64,000 nucleotides of DNA from Brucella thiophenivorans (GCF_002252445.1 NZ_NNRJ01000010.1:1-64000); one strand, 5' to 3'; counted from the first letter of the stretch, positions 54,922 through 64,000 are shown. Notes: generated from the sequence alone by a model not told the origin. A program made the numbers and translations.

Positions 54922-55847
54922 TGCGCACCTCCCGCAAATGCGTGTTTTGCCGCCATAAACAGCCCATCACGCACCAGTTCATCGGCTTCAATACGGTTCA
55001 CTTTGATGCCTGCAATCTCAAGCGCGGATGCATAAACCGCACCCATCATTCCATCAGACAGCAGCAGGACTTCGTTCGTTTGTCCGAACAGAGTGCGGCC
55101 TCCGACAACTTCCAGTCCGATCAATAGACCCGACAAACGTGCAAGCTGATCTACCGGCTGATAGTCATTCACCAGCCAGCCTGCGCGAACCGTGAACAGC
55201 GCATTAGCGATAAGCTCAGGTGTTGCAAGCGAAGCCTTCACACCGGCGGCAAAGGCTGCACTTTGCGGATCAACCGGCCCAGCTCCTTCAAGCGCACCAG
55301 CCAGAACCGACTTGTCTTTCAAAAGCGCAAACAATTCACCCGTCATGAAAGAGCGATAATCGTTGAGCTTGCCGTCTGCAATATACACCCATTTGGCGTG
55401 CGTTCCAGGCATGACAACCACCGCATCACGCGTGCCGCTATGCACAAGACCAAGCAACTTGGTTTCTTCGCCGCGCATCACGTCCGGCGCATCCTCGCTG
55501 CGTCGCGCAACACCCGGCAGCATGATGACATGCCGTTTCGCAGGCACGCGCACCGCAGCAGCAACAATGCCTTCCAGTCCAGCAGGCAGACTCATAAAGG
55601 GCGCTTCTATCCAGCCGGTACGCGAACCCGCCATGCCGCAGATCACCACAGGCAGATCATCGGGTGCACCAAGCTGGGTCAGATGCTTTTCAAGCAGCGT
55701 CTCAAAGCCTGCTTCTTTTGCAAAGAGCAACCCGTCGTCGCCGCGGCTTTCATTGAGCACATTACTATCAACATCCAGCGTCCAGAGGCGGAACCGGGTC
55801 GTTCCCCAGTCCGCAACTGCTGCGAATGGTGTCTTTGCGCCGGACAT
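54918..55847 (-). CDS. dgoK: 2-dehydro-3-deoxygalactonokinase
   Basis: This 309-residue sugar-acid kinase has N-terminal DWGTTRFRLWTLD and VVMPGTHAKWVYI near residue 150. It phosphorylates 2-keto-3-deoxygalactonate for the DgoA aldolase. It starts immediately after the dehydratase stop codon and overlaps dgoA, so the three genes are tightly coupled. Length is normal for DgoK. Confidence 0.92.
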   Translation of the reverse strand: MSGAKTPFAAVADWGTTRFRLWTLDVDSNVLNESRGDDGLLFAKEAGFETLLEKHLTQLGAPDDLPVVICGMAGSRTGWIEAPFMSLPAGLEGIVAAAVRVPAKRHVIMLPGVARRSEDAPDVMRGEETKLLGLVHSGTRDAVVVMPGTHAKWVYIADGKLNDYRSFMTGELFALLKDKSVLAGALEGAGPVDPQSAAFAAGVKASLATPELIANALFTVRAGWLVNDYQPVDQLARLSGLLIGLEVVGGRTLFGQTNEVLLLSDGMMGAVYASALEIAGIKVNRIEADELVRDGLFMAAKHAFAGGAQ

Positions 55848-57653
55848 TTAGTGGTTATCTCGCGGCAGGCCACGCGTATGCGCGATGTCCTGATATTTAA
55901 CCGCGTTTTCGAGAACCGCACCTGTTTCCATCTGGCCAACAACAGCGCGCTGGATTTCCTGCCATGGTGTCTGGCTTTCAGGATATTTATAACCGCCAGC
56001 AGCTTCGAGAGCCTTGCGGCGCTCTGTCAGTTCTTCATCAGAAATCAGAATATCAGCAGTTCCGCGACCAAGATCGATACGAACGCGATCACCCATTCTG
56101 AGCAGCGCCAGACCGCCGCCAGCAGCCGCTTCCGGCGATGCATTCAGAATCGATGGCGAACCGGACGTCCCCGACTGACGGCCATCACCAATGCAAGGAA
56201 GCGAGCTGATGCCTTTTTTGAGCAGATAATCAGGCGCACGCATATTCACGACTTCCGCCGCACCCGGATAACCGATTGGGCCTGCACCACGCATAAACAG
56301 CACCGAACGCTCATCGATTTCCAGAGACGGATCGTCGATGCGGTGATGATAATCTTCCGGCCCATCAAACACGATTGCCTTGCCTTCAAAGGCATTCGGG
56401 TCTCTGTCGTCAGAAAGATAGCGATTGCGGAATTCTTCCGAAATAACGCTCAGTTTCATAATCGCCGACGAGAACAGATTGCCGCGCAGCACCCGGAAAC
56501 CAGCATGGCTCTTCAATGGCTGATCATAGGTCTTGATGACATTGCTGTCTTCAATCGTAGCACCCTTACAGTTTTCACCGATGGTCTTGCCGTTAACAGT
56601 TAGCGCGTCTTCATGAATGAGGCCCTGCCCCATCAGCTGATTAACAACCGCTGGCACACCGCCCGCATGGTAATAATCTTCACCAAGATATTCGCCCGCT
56701 GGCTGGAGATTAACCAGAAGCGGAATTTCCTCACCATATTTCTGCCAGTCATCAATCGTCAGATCGACGCCAAGATGACGCGCCAGAGCGTTCAGATGGA
56801 TCGGCGCATTGGTCGAACCACCAATGGCGGAATTGACGCGGATCGCATTGATGAAGGATTCCTTTGTCATGATGTCTGTTGGCTTCAGATCTTCATAGAC
56901 CATTTCCACAATACGGCGACCGGTCAGATAAGACACTTCCTGACGATCGCGATAAGGCGCGGGAATTGCTGCCGAACCTGGCAACTGCATACCAAGTGCT
57001 TCAGCAAGCGAGTTCATCGTCGTGGCCGTGCCCATGGTGTTGCAATAGCCGGTCGATGGAGCTGAAGACGCCACCAGCTTGATAAAGCCCGCATAGTCGA
57101 TCTCACCCTTGGCCAGCAGTTCGCGCGCCTTCCAGACGATCGTGCCCGAACCCGTGCGTTCACCACGGAACCAGCCATTGAGCATCGGACCAACGGAGAG
57201 CGCAATCGCCGGAATATTGACGGTCGCAGCAGCCATCAGGCAGGCAGGCGTGGTCTTGTCACAACCAATTGTCAGCACAACGCCATCGAGCGGATAGCCA
57301 TAAAGCACTTCGACAAGGCCGAGATAAGCAAGGTTACGATCAAGGCCCGCAGTCGGGCGCTTACCCGTTTCCTGAATTGGGTGAACCGGAAATTCGATCA
57401 CGATACCGCCCGCTTCACGCACACCTTCACGCACGCGATTGGCCAGCTCCAGATGATGACGGTTGCACGGTGAAAGGTCAGAGCCCGTCTGCGCAATACC
57501 GATGATCGGTCGACCGGATTGCAGCTCTTCCTGACTGAGACCGTAATTCATGTAGCGCTCAAGATAGAGCGCAGTCATATCAACATTGTCCGGGTTATCG
57601 AACCATGCGCGTGAGCGGAATCTTGGTGCTTTCGGGTCGACGGGCTTATTCAT
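55848..57653 (-). CDS. IlvD/Edd-family sugar-acid dehydratase (arabinonate/galactonate dehydratase type)
   Basis: This roughly 601-residue Fe-S dehydratase has [22 protein letters not shown] at the N-terminus, cluster cysteines in [18 protein letters not shown] and [16 protein letters not shown], and [11 protein letters not shown]. The N-terminal pattern is that of pentonate/hexonate dehydratases (L-arabinonate, D-fuconate, D-galactonate) rather than true dihydroxy-acid dehydratase. It would produce a 2-keto-3-deoxy acid for DgoK or the AraD1-type enzyme. The start MNKPVD is chosen for its AGGA site; MQDNE five codons earlier is possible. Confidence 0.88.
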   Translation of the reverse strand: MNKPVDPKAPRFRSRAWFDNPDNVDMTALYLERYMNYGLSQEELQSGRPIIGIAQTGSDLSPCNRHHLELANRVREGVREAGGIVIEFPVHPIQETGKRPTAGLDRNLAYLGLVEVLYGYPLDGVVLTIGCDKTTPACLMAAATVNIPAIALSVGPMLNGWFRGERTGSGTIVWKARELLAKGEIDYAGFIKLVASSAPSTGYCNTMGTATTMNSLAEALGMQLPGSAAIPAPYRDRQEVSYLTGRRIVEMVYEDLKPTDIMTKESFINAIRVNSAIGGSTNAPIHLNALARHLGVDLTIDDWQKYGEEIPLLVNLQPAGEYLGEDYYHAGGVPAVVNQLMGQGLIHEDALTVNGKTIGENCKGATIEDSNVIKTYDQPLKSHAGFRVLRGNLFSSAIMKLSVISEEFRNRYLSDDRDPNAFEGKAIVFDGPEDYHHRIDDPSLEIDERSVLFMRGAGPIGYPGAAEVVNMRAPDYLLKKGISSLPCIGDGRQSGTSGSPSILNASPEAAAGGGLALLRMGDRVRIDLGRGTADILISDEELTERRKALEAAGGYKYPESQTPWQEIQRAVVGQMETGAVLENAVKYQDIAHTRGLPRDNH

Positions 57654-57698
57654 TTCATTGTCCTGCATGGGTAAGAGACCGCCGGGCGGCCCCAATTC

Positions 57699-58634
57699 CT
57701 AATCTTCAAAGGCTTCAACCGCGTGACGCTTTCCGAGAAGAAAAGCATCGGCCACATGGGTCAGCGGCGTGAGATCAACATCGCTGCGCCCCTCGCCAAC
57801 AAGCTGCACAAAATTCCGGTAAAGGCGCTGATATTCACGATCAGGCTCGGCCATTTTCTCCGTGCCTGCGATGGTCAACCGACTACCGCCATGGCTCAAC
57901 AGCAGCGTGCCTTTATCGGTCTCGACGCGAATATCCCATGTCTGCGGACCCGTCTGGCGCCAGTCGAGCTCAAAGGAAACAGGCACACCGTTTTCCGTCT
58001 CGAAGCTGAGATCTGCTGCAATCGGTGCCGCACGATTTTCAGGGAAATAGAGATCGGACTTCGTCAGGAAAAACCGTTCCGGCAAAATATGCGTGACAAT
58101 CGACAGCGCATTGATGCCCGGATCGAACACTCCAAGACCACCCGGCTCCCAGATCCATTGCTGGCCGGGATGCCAATGACGCACATCCTCTTTCCACGAC
58201 ACCGCAACAGACTTGATTACGGCGCCTTTCAAAAATTCACGTGCCGGTTCAACGGCTGCGGCTTCGCGTGAATGCCACGTTGCATAAAGCGTAACGCCCT
58301 GCTTTTCAGCAAAACGCGTGAGTGCCTGCACTTCCGAGATTGTCGCACCCGGAGGCTTCTCCAGCATCACATGCTTGCGCGCCTTAAGTGCCGCATAGGC
58401 TTGCTGAAATCGGCCCTGCGGTGGCGTGCAAAGCGACACCGCATCAATGGCAACGTCACTCTCAAGCAACTGTTCGATGTCGTGAAACGATGGCAGACCA
58501 TCAAGTCCAGCATTGCGGCTGGCAATGGCTTTGAGCTCAATGCCATCAATGGCTTCGATAGATGGCAGATGTTGGTCGCGGGCAATCTTGCCGAGACCAA
58601 CAATTGCCAGATTGATATTGGATGCGGCCGCCAT
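57699..58634 (-). CDS. gal: D-galactose/L-arabinose 1-dehydrogenase (Gfo/Idh/MocA)
   Basis: This 311-residue NAD(P)-dependent dehydrogenase has Rossmann loop LAIVGLGKIARDQHLPSIEA, the EKPPG motif (residue about 93) in place of the usual EKP, and WIWEPGGLGVFDPGINALS holding catalytic Asp and His neighbours. These are features of galactose/arabinose 1-dehydrogenases, which form the aldonolactone. It is one base downstream of the AraD1-type gene and 45 bases upstream of the dehydratase gene. No lactonase gene is seen; lactone opening may be spontaneous or encoded elsewhere. Confidence 0.87.
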   Translation of the reverse strand: MAAASNINLAIVGLGKIARDQHLPSIEAIDGIELKAIASRNAGLDGLPSFHDIEQLLESDVAIDAVSLCTPPQGRFQQAYAALKARKHVMLEKPPGATISEVQALTRFAEKQGVTLYATWHSREAAAVEPAREFLKGAVIKSVAVSWKEDVRHWHPGQQWIWEPGGLGVFDPGINALSIVTHILPERFFLTKSDLYFPENRAAPIAADLSFETENGVPVSFELDWRQTGPQTWDIRVETDKGTLLLSHGGSRLTIAGTEKMAEPDREYQRLYRNFVQLVGEGRSDVDLTPLTHVADAFLLGKRHAVEAFED

Positions 58635-58635
58635 T

Positions 58636-59628
58636 TCAGAGCGCCTTCACGACAACATCTTCGGCGGATGCCTGTGCCAGTCTATTGACCAGCGGATAAC
58701 GGAAAGGCTTTGCCGAAATTTCGAATTGGTCGCCATTTTCCGTCTTAACACCTTCCGAGAAGGACAGTGTTGCTGTGCCGAAGAAGTGCACATGAATGTC
58801 GCCCGGACGACGAAACAGTTCATACTTGAAATGATGATGCTCAAGATTGGCAATCGTGTGCGACATGTTCGCTTCGCCCGAAAGGAACGGCTTTTCAAAG
58901 ATCACCTGATCGCCACGGCGAATCCGCGAAACACCTTCAACATGATCAGGTAATTCACCCACATAAAGCTCCGCACCCAGTGAAGCATGACGCAGCTTGG
59001 AATGGGCCAGCCAGAGATAATTCTGCTTTTCCGTTACATGATCAGAAAACTCATTGGCAAGGCAGAAGCCGAGACGGAATGGTGTCCCATCCGGGCCGAT
59101 CAGATAAATGCCAGCCAGTTCCGGCTCTTCGCCGCCATCTTCTGCAAAGGATGGCGAAACAAGCTCACCGCCCGTTTCAACCAGCGCGGAGCCATCGCCC
59201 TTATAAAACCATTCCGGCTGTACACCTGTCTGACCGGGCTTTGGCTTGCCGCCCTCAACACCCATCAGGAACATACGCATGGAATCGGTCGGCTTTTCAG
59301 CAGCCTGTGCAGCCTTATGCATCTTGTCGCGACCATCCGCAGAGCCAAGATGTGTGAGGCCCGTACCAGCAACAATCAGATGCGCCGGGTCAGAATGGAT
59401 AATTGGCAGGCCAACGCGACCACTTGCAAGCGCTGCATCAATATCAACAGCCTCGCCCGTACCACTGCGCTCAACCTGCTCCGCAAGAGTGATACCAGCG
59501 GAAATGGCTGCCCACGCAAGCTCATAAGTCGTTGTCACGCCATTGACGACATGTGCAGCCCCCTCATCATCGCAAGCAGCCACACGTGTTTCTCCGCTTG
59601 CATCGCGGAACTGTACCAGACGTAACAT
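58636..59628 (-). CDS. gguC: AraD1/GguC-family protein (fumarylacetoacetate hydrolase fold)
   Basis: This 330-residue protein has the C-terminal FAH-type metal-binding fold. IYLIGPDGTPFRLGFCLANEFSDHV and YLWLAHSKLRHASLGAEL are typical of AraD1/GguC proteins found with ChvE-GguAB systems. AraD1 family members dehydrate 2-keto-3-deoxy-L-arabonate or a similar acid. Start MLRLVQF has GGGAGG five bases before it; the longer frame to 59688 is not supported. It is the first gene of the eight-gene minus-strand sugar operon. Confidence 0.87.
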   Translation of the reverse strand: MLRLVQFRDASGETRVAACDDEGAAHVVNGVTTTYELAWAAISAGITLAEQVERSGTGEAVDIDAALASGRVGLPIIHSDPAHLIVAGTGLTHLGSADGRDKMHKAAQAAEKPTDSMRMFLMGVEGGKPKPGQTGVQPEWFYKGDGSALVETGGELVSPSFAEDGGEEPELAGIYLIGPDGTPFRLGFCLANEFSDHVTEKQNYLWLAHSKLRHASLGAELYVGELPDHVEGVSRIRRGDQVIFEKPFLSGEANMSHTIANLEHHHFKYELFRRPGDIHVHFFGTATLSFSEGVKTENGDQFEISAKPFRYPLVNRLAQASAEDVVVKAL

Positions 59629-59960
59629 TAAACCTCCCATTTTCCGCAAAATGCTTGCAGAACATTCTTCCCGACCGCTTAAATGCATCCATATGCAAAA
59701 AGGCGGCTCCTTCTCATTAATATGACTAATTCGCCGGTTACTGTTTTGTCAAGCAAGCGAAAGCGCCCCTTAGCCGCCTCGTGTGGGTTGCCAGCATAAA
59801 ACAGATATTAAGCTAATGTTTTCGCTATATAATTCGATAATATGCACGTTTGTCGCACCCTCAATTCCGGTTGTTTGAAAGAAATACACTTGCCATAAAG
59901 TAATATTATATGCTTGATAAACGAGAAGGCTGGGAGAGCCTTTTATTGGGAGGAACTAAT
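59629..59960. promoter_or_regulatory. Divergent control region between the galactose-pathway operon and ytfQ-type genes
   Basis: These 332 bases between divergent sugar operons must hold both promoters. A short hairpin (AAGGCT/AGCCTT, about 59926-59943) lies just before the GGGAGG site of the plus-strand binding-protein gene. Otherwise the region is AT-rich, and I could not identify a convincing operator. No regulator gene is present in the window. Confidence 0.5.
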
Positions 59961-60920
59961 ATGAAACGCAGTCTGACGGCTCTGACGGCCGCCCTGTCTT
60001 TTGCTCTTATTTCAAGCGCATCCGCCGCCTCGTTGACGGTCGGCTTTTCGCAGATCGGTTCGGAATCGGGCTGGCGCGCTGCCGAAACCAGCGTAACCAA
60101 GCAGGAAGCTGAAAAGCGCGGCCACACGCTGAAATTTGCCGACGCACAGCAGAAACAGGAAAACCAGATCAAGGCCGTTCGCGGCTTCATTGCACAGGGC
60201 GTTGACGCGATCCTGATCGCGCCGGTTGTTGCAACCGGTTGGGATGCGGTTCTGAAGGAAGCCAAGGAAGCAGAAATTCCTGTCGTGCTTCTCGACCGCC
60301 AGATCGATGCACCGGAAGACCTTTATCTCACCGCTGTCACTTCCGATCAGGTCCATGAAGGCAAGGTCGCGGGCGACTGGCTGGTCAAGGAAGTGGGCGA
60401 CAAGCCTTGCTCCGTCGTTGAGCTTCAGGGCACCACAGGCTCTTCACCGGCGATCAACCGCAAGAAGGGCTTTGAAGAAGCGCTTGCAGGCCACGAAAAT
60501 ATCAAGATTTCCCGCTCACAGACCGGCGACTTCACCCGCACCAAGGGCAAGGAAGTCATGGAAAGCTTCATCAAGGCTGAAGGTGGCGGCAAGGATATCT
60601 GCGCCGTTTACGCCCATAATGATGACATGGCAGTGGGTGCTATTCAGGCCATCAAGGAAGCTGGCTTGAAGCCAGGCACCGACATTAAGGTCGTCTCGAT
60701 TGATGCCGTTCCTGATATTTTCCAGGCCATGGCAAATGGCGAAGCCAACGCGACCGTTGAGCTGACACCAAACATGGCAGGCCCGGCTTTCGACGTCATC
60801 GAAGCACTGAAAGCCAATGGCACCGTTCCGCCCAAGTGGATCCAGACCGAATCCAAGCTCTTCACGCAGGCTGACGATCCAAAGGCCGTTTATGAAGCCA
60901 AAAAGGGCCTCGGCTACTGA
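59961..60920 (+). CDS. ytfQ: Galactofuranose/pentose ABC transporter binding protein (YtfQ-like)
   Basis: This 319-residue periplasmic binding protein has a signal peptide (MKRSLTALTAALSFALISSA, cleavage after ASA). The mature part begins SLTVGFSQIGSESGWRAAET, a YtfQ-type start, and has VVELQGTTGSSPAINRKKGF and YAHNDDMAVGAIQA. It delivers a furanose sugar such as galactofuranose, or an aldopentose, to the YtfR-YtfT-YjfF transporter encoded next. The start at 59961 follows GGGAGG. Its divergence from a galactose-oxidation operon suggests joint use. Confidence 0.92.
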   Translation: MKRSLTALTAALSFALISSASAASLTVGFSQIGSESGWRAAETSVTKQEAEKRGHTLKFADAQQKQENQIKAVRGFIAQGVDAILIAPVVATGWDAVLKEAKEAEIPVVLLDRQIDAPEDLYLTAVTSDQVHEGKVAGDWLVKEVGDKPCSVVELQGTTGSSPAINRKKGFEEALAGHENIKISRSQTGDFTRTKGKEVMESFIKAEGGGKDICAVYAHNDDMAVGAIQAIKEAGLKPGTDIKVVSIDAVPDIFQAMANGEANATVELTPNMAGPAFDVIEALKANGTVPPKWIQTESKLFTQADDPKAVYEAKKGLGY

Positions 60921-60967
60921 TCGCATCATCTTGTCCGGGCTGCGCAGTGAGTGCGGCCCGGAACTGA

Positions 60968-61012
60968 GCATGTCGCGAAAAAGCGGGAACCGGTTTTTCA
61001 ATAAAGATATGC
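60968..61012. repeat. REP-like palindrome between ytfQ and ytfR
   Basis: GCATGTCGCGAAAAAGCGGG pairs imperfectly with CCGGTTTTTC...GATATGC. It is part of the same family as 54243-54290 and lies in the leader of the ATPase gene. Confidence 0.65.
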
Positions 61013-61095
61013 GTGAAAATAAAAACGGAGCGAGTGCAGTGGTGCAATTACATGCAACACGCTCTGGTTTTGCAATTCGCAAGCGGAAGACTGCC

Positions 61096-62649
61096 ATGGC
61101 TCGCCCCAACATCGCTGCGCGCGAGACGCCAGCAACGCCGCTCCTTGAAGCGCGTTCGATAACCAAATCTTTTCTCGGTGTGACTGCGCTTGATCGCGTC
61201 GACTTCGTGCTCAATCGTGGTGAAATCCACGCGCTGCTCGGCGAAAACGGAGCAGGAAAATCCACCCTCATCAAGATACTGACCGGCGCCTATCATGGCT
61301 TTGACGGTTCGGTTCTGCTTGATGGTCATGCAATCGCTCCGGCCTCTGTTGCGGAAGCACAGACGCTTGGCATCGGCACGGTCTATCAAGAAGTCAATCT
61401 TCTTGAAAATCTGACGGTTGCCGAAAATCTGTTCCTCGGTCGCCAGCCGCGACGTTTCGGTTTCATCGACCGTCGCCGCATGGAAAAGCACGCAACCACG
61501 CTTCTTGCGCGCTATGGCCTCACAATTGATGTCGGCGCGCCTTTGTCCGCCTATTCAGTGGCCATTCGGCAGATCATCGCAATCGCCCGGGCTGTTGATG
61601 TTTCCGGCAAGGTGCTGGTGCTTGATGAGCCAACGGCCAGCCTTGATGCCCACGAAGTTGAAATGCTGTTCGGTGTGCTGCGACAGCTGCAGGCAGAAGG
61701 CCTCGGCATCATCATCATCACGCATTTTCTTGATCAGGTCTATGCAATCGCCGATAGCGCAACCGTGCTGCGCAATGGCCGTCTGGTTGGTAGTCGCGAC
61801 CTCTCAGAACTGCCGCGCACTGACCTTATTTCAATGATGCTTGGACATCAGCTACAAGAAACAGTTCGTCGCCATCTGACCGAAGATGTGAGCGACAACA
61901 CGACTGCACCCATCCGCTTTTCCGGCTTTGGCAAAAAAGGCAGTGTCGCACCATTTGATCTCGCCATTAAACCCGGCGAAGCGGTCGGTATCGCCGGACT
62001 GCTCGGCTCTGGTCGCACAGAAACCGCACTTTTGATGTTCGGCGTCGATCAATCTGATAGTGGCACACTCACCATTGACGGCAAGGACACTAAGCTACCC
62101 TCACCTGTGGCAGCCATTGCCGAGCGTTTTGCTTTTTGCCCGGAAGAACGCAAGTCAGATGGCATCATCGGCGATTTTTCGGTGGCGGAAAACATCGCGC
62201 TCGCGGTACAGGCAAAGCGGGGCTGGTCGAAGCCAATTTCCTCACGCGAAAAAAATGCACTTGCAGAACGTTATATCAAGGCACTGGATATCCGCCCGCC
62301 TGATCCCAATAAACCCATCAAGTTACTGTCCGGCGGCAACCAACAAAAGGCCATTCTCGCACGCTGGCTTGCGACCGATCCGCGCCTGCTGATCCTTGAT
62401 GAACCAACGCGTGGCATCGACATTGGCGCACATGCAGAAATCCTCAAGCTTATCGGCGAACTCTGCACCGAAGGCATGTCTCTGGTCATCATTTCCTCGG
62501 AATTTGAAGAACTTGCAGCCGTGGCAAACCGCGTTGTCGTTCTTTCAGATCGTCGTCATGTGGCGGAACTCAAAGGCGAGGAAATCACCGCCGACAATAT
62601 CGTGCGAGCCATCGCCGATACGGGAAGCGAAAAGGAAGCCGTAGCATGA
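61096..62649 (+). CDS. ytfR: Galactofuranose-type ABC transporter ATP-binding protein (YtfR-like)
   Basis: This 517-residue CUT2-class double ATPase has first-half Walker [11 protein letters not shown] and Walker [13 protein letters not shown]. The second half has degenerate GLLGSGRTETALLMFG, signature [14 protein letters not shown] and [14 protein letters not shown]. The upstream open frame to 60817 spans the ytfQ end and a REP-like element and is not coding. MARPNI is taken as the start. The stop overlaps the permease gene by four bases. Confidence 0.92.
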   Translation: MARPNIAARETPATPLLEARSITKSFLGVTALDRVDFVLNRGEIHALLGENGAGKSTLIKILTGAYHGFDGSVLLDGHAIAPASVAEAQTLGIGTVYQEVNLLENLTVAENLFLGRQPRRFGFIDRRRMEKHATTLLARYGLTIDVGAPLSAYSVAIRQIIAIARAVDVSGKVLVLDEPTASLDAHEVEMLFGVLRQLQAEGLGIIIITHFLDQVYAIADSATVLRNGRLVGSRDLSELPRTDLISMMLGHQLQETVRRHLTEDVSDNTTAPIRFSGFGKKGSVAPFDLAIKPGEAVGIAGLLGSGRTETALLMFGVDQSDSGTLTIDGKDTKLPSPVAAIAERFAFCPEERKSDGIIGDFSVAENIALAVQAKRGWSKPISSREKNALAERYIKALDIRPPDPNKPIKLLSGGNQQKAILARWLATDPRLLILDEPTRGIDIGAHAEILKLIGELCTEGMSLVIISSEFEELAAVANRVVVLSDRRHVAELKGEEITADNIVRAIADTGSEKEAVA

Positions 62650-63680
62650 TCGCTCGCATGGCCAAAAAACTCAAAAGACTTAGCCCCCAACTGGCAGCCC
62701 TCGGGCTTATTCTGGCGGCAAACACCATCATCGCGCCAGGCTTTCTCGGCATTTCCTTTCAAAACGGACGCCTCTACGGAAGCCTGATCGATATTCTGGT
62801 GCGTGCTGCACCTGTCGCCATTCTCGCGGTTGGCATGACATTGGTGATCGCAACCCGCGGCATCGATCTGTCGGTCGGCGCGGTCATGGCAATCAGCGGC
62901 GCAACAGCAGCATCACTGATCGTTGCAGGCTATCCGTTGGCGATCGTCATTCCTGTTGCACTCGGCGTCGGTCTCGTTTGCGGCTTGTGGAACGGCTTTC
63001 TTGTGGCCGTTTTCGACATCCAGCCAATCATCGCAACACTCATACTGATGGTTGCGGGGCGCGGTATCGCGCAGCTGATCACCGAAGGCGCAATCCTCAC
63101 CTTCAACAATGATTCCTTCGCAACCCTTGGTTCCGGCTCGTTTCTTGGCATACCCGTGCCCGTCCTGATCTGGATACTTGCGGGTCTTGCCGTCGGGATT
63201 GCCGTGCGTTCAACAGCGCTTGGCTTCCTGATCGAAGCCACCGGCATCAACCGCCGCGCGGCGATGCTGGCAGGTGTGAAAGCCCGGTTTCTCCTGTTCA
63301 GTGTATATGCCGTTTCGGGCCTTTGCGCGGCGCTTGCCGGACTGATTGCCACAGCCGATATTCGCGGCGCAGATGCCAACAATGCCGGTCTCTGGCTTGA
63401 ACTCGACGCTATTCTGGCGGTCGTCATCGGCGGGACATCATTGAATGGCGGACGCTTCTCAATCATGGCCTCTCTGCTCGGCGCACTGATCATCCAGTCA
63501 ATCAATACCGGCATTCTGATGGCTGGCTTCCCGCCGGAATTCAACCTGATCATCAAAGCGGGCATTATCGTGATCGTGCTGACTTTCCAGTCGCCAGCGA
63601 TTGTCAGCTTCTTCACCTTCCTGCGTGCTGAGCGCAAAAACAATGCTGCAAAGCCAACGCACCAAGGAGCACGGCAATGA
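62646..63680 (+). CDS. ytfT: Galactofuranose-type ABC transporter permease (YtfT-like)
   Basis: This 344-residue CUT2 permease has about nine membrane helices. The loop VIATRGIDLSVGAVMAISGA lies near residue 75, AGVKARFLLFSVYAVSGLCA in the middle, and WLELDAILAVVIGGTSLNGG follows. The overlapped start (ATGA) shows coupling to the ATPase gene. A second, different permease follows, as in the E. coli ytfQRT-yjfF set. Confidence 0.92.
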   Translation: MIARMAKKLKRLSPQLAALGLILAANTIIAPGFLGISFQNGRLYGSLIDILVRAAPVAILAVGMTLVIATRGIDLSVGAVMAISGATAASLIVAGYPLAIVIPVALGVGLVCGLWNGFLVAVFDIQPIIATLILMVAGRGIAQLITEGAILTFNNDSFATLGSGSFLGIPVPVLIWILAGLAVGIAVRSTALGFLIEATGINRRAAMLAGVKARFLLFSVYAVSGLCAALAGLIATADIRGADANNAGLWLELDAILAVVIGGTSLNGGRFSIMASLLGALIIQSINTGILMAGFPPEFNLIIKAGIIVIVLTFQSPAIVSFFTFLRAERKNNAAKPTHQGARQ

Positions 63681-64000
63681 GAGTGCTTCGCAATCTGCCC
63701 TTCGTCACAACGGTCGCGATTTTCCTGCTCGCTTATGCAATCTGCGTCATCCAGTTTCCGAACATGCTTTCAACGCGGGTGATCGGTAATCTTCTGACGG
63801 ACAATGCCTTTTTAGGCATCGCAGCCGTTGGCATGACCTTTGTGATCATCTCTGGCGGCATCGACCTTTCGGTCGGATCAGTCATCGCCTTTACCAGCGT
63901 TTTTGTGGCTGTACTCGTCGGACAGCTTGGCGTCCATCCGCTGATTGCTTTCGGCCTCGTTCTGGTGATAGCGGCGATGTTTGGTGCGTGGATGGGGATG
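63677..64000 (+). CDS. yjfF: Second permease of the galactofuranose-type transporter (YjfF-like), 5' part
   Basis: Starting at ATG 63677, overlapping the previous stop by four bases, the frame stays open to the window edge (108 codons). It begins MRVLRNLPFVTTVAIFLLAY and contains [20 protein letters not shown], the CUT2 permease loop. It would pair with YtfT as the second membrane subunit. The gene is truncated only by the end of the window. Confidence 0.9.
   Translation, partial: MRVLRNLPFVTTVAIFLLAYAICVIQFPNMLSTRVIGNLLTDNAFLGIAAVGMTFVIISGGIDLSVGSVIAFTSVFVAVLVGQLGVHPLIAFGLVLVIAAMFGAWMGM

Noticed and set aside
55263-56603. 446-codon plus-strand frame over dgoK and the dehydratase
   Set aside because: It crosses the junction of two well-supported genes and lacks any recognisable domain.
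60817-61095. Upstream extension of the ytfR-type ATPase
   Set aside because: It overlaps the end of the binding-protein gene and reads through a REP-like palindrome; the family start is near 61096.

Overview
The window reads as chromosomal DNA of an alphaproteobacterium of the Brucellaceae (Ochrobactrum/Brucella group). Pointers are a CtrA cell-cycle regulator with a GANTC-rich promoter region next to a FliJ-like gene, a ChvE-GguAB sugar transporter, an arginase/ornithine cyclodeaminase pair with a divergent Lrp regulator, moderate GC, and short dispersed palindromes of the type common in Rhizobiales intergenic regions. The assignment is inferred from gene content and not from a database search. 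No phage, insertion sequence, CRISPR array or rRNA operon was found.

Layout. 1-7118: end of an unknown gene, an AqpZ-type aquaporin, ctrA divergent from a fliJ-like gene, an AbrB-type membrane protein, an aminotransferase/dehydrogenase pair for an amino-sugar, elongator tRNA-Met and two small membrane proteins. 7145-15713: a complete type I secretion operon on the minus strand (adhesin, TolC-like lipoprotein, ABC exporter, HlyD adaptor). Its substrate is a compact 1205-residue Bap/LapA-like adhesin with an Asp-Ala repeat tract. 15714-17316: an AT-rich stretch with an AraC-family regulator. 17317-24727: truncated hemoglobin, ornithine cyclodeaminase and arginase with their Lrp regulator, an arsR-nemA pair, and tex.

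24850-30437 looks like lysine/pipecolate catabolism: an L-pipecolate oxidase-like flavoenzyme, a LysR regulator, 2-oxoadipate dioxygenase/decarboxylase (HglS type, with recognisable active-site residues) and an antiquitin-type aldehyde dehydrogenase. 30643-38004 holds purU, a SIS-domain sugar-phosphate isomerase/deaminase, and an RND efflux operon with two different adaptor genes, as in TriABC. 38212-43869 holds a YdeP-type molybdopterin oxidoreductase coupled to a small winged-helix-like protein, L-lactate dehydrogenase, an outer-membrane beta-barrel protein and an Lrp regulator. 44087-49903 is devoted to alanine, D-amino acids and beta-alanine: alanine racemase, DadA, a PuuR-like regulator, an omega-amino acid:pyruvate transaminase and a D-amino acid aminotransferase.

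50108-64000 is a divergent sugar supercluster. The minus strand carries an oxidative (De Ley-Doudoroff type) D-galactose/L-arabinose pathway with its ChvE-GguAB importer. The plus strand carries a YtfQRT-YjfF-type galactofuranose/pentose importer that runs off the right edge. Together these take up sugars and oxidise them via lactone/aldonate and 2-keto-3-deoxy acids to central metabolites.

I see no clearly unprecedented system. The best leads are the miniature adhesin with a slippage-prone hexanucleotide tract, an aquaporin lacking the usual selectivity-filter histidine, the arsR-nemA operator repeats, the YdeP/winged-helix coupling, and the families of palindromic repeats.
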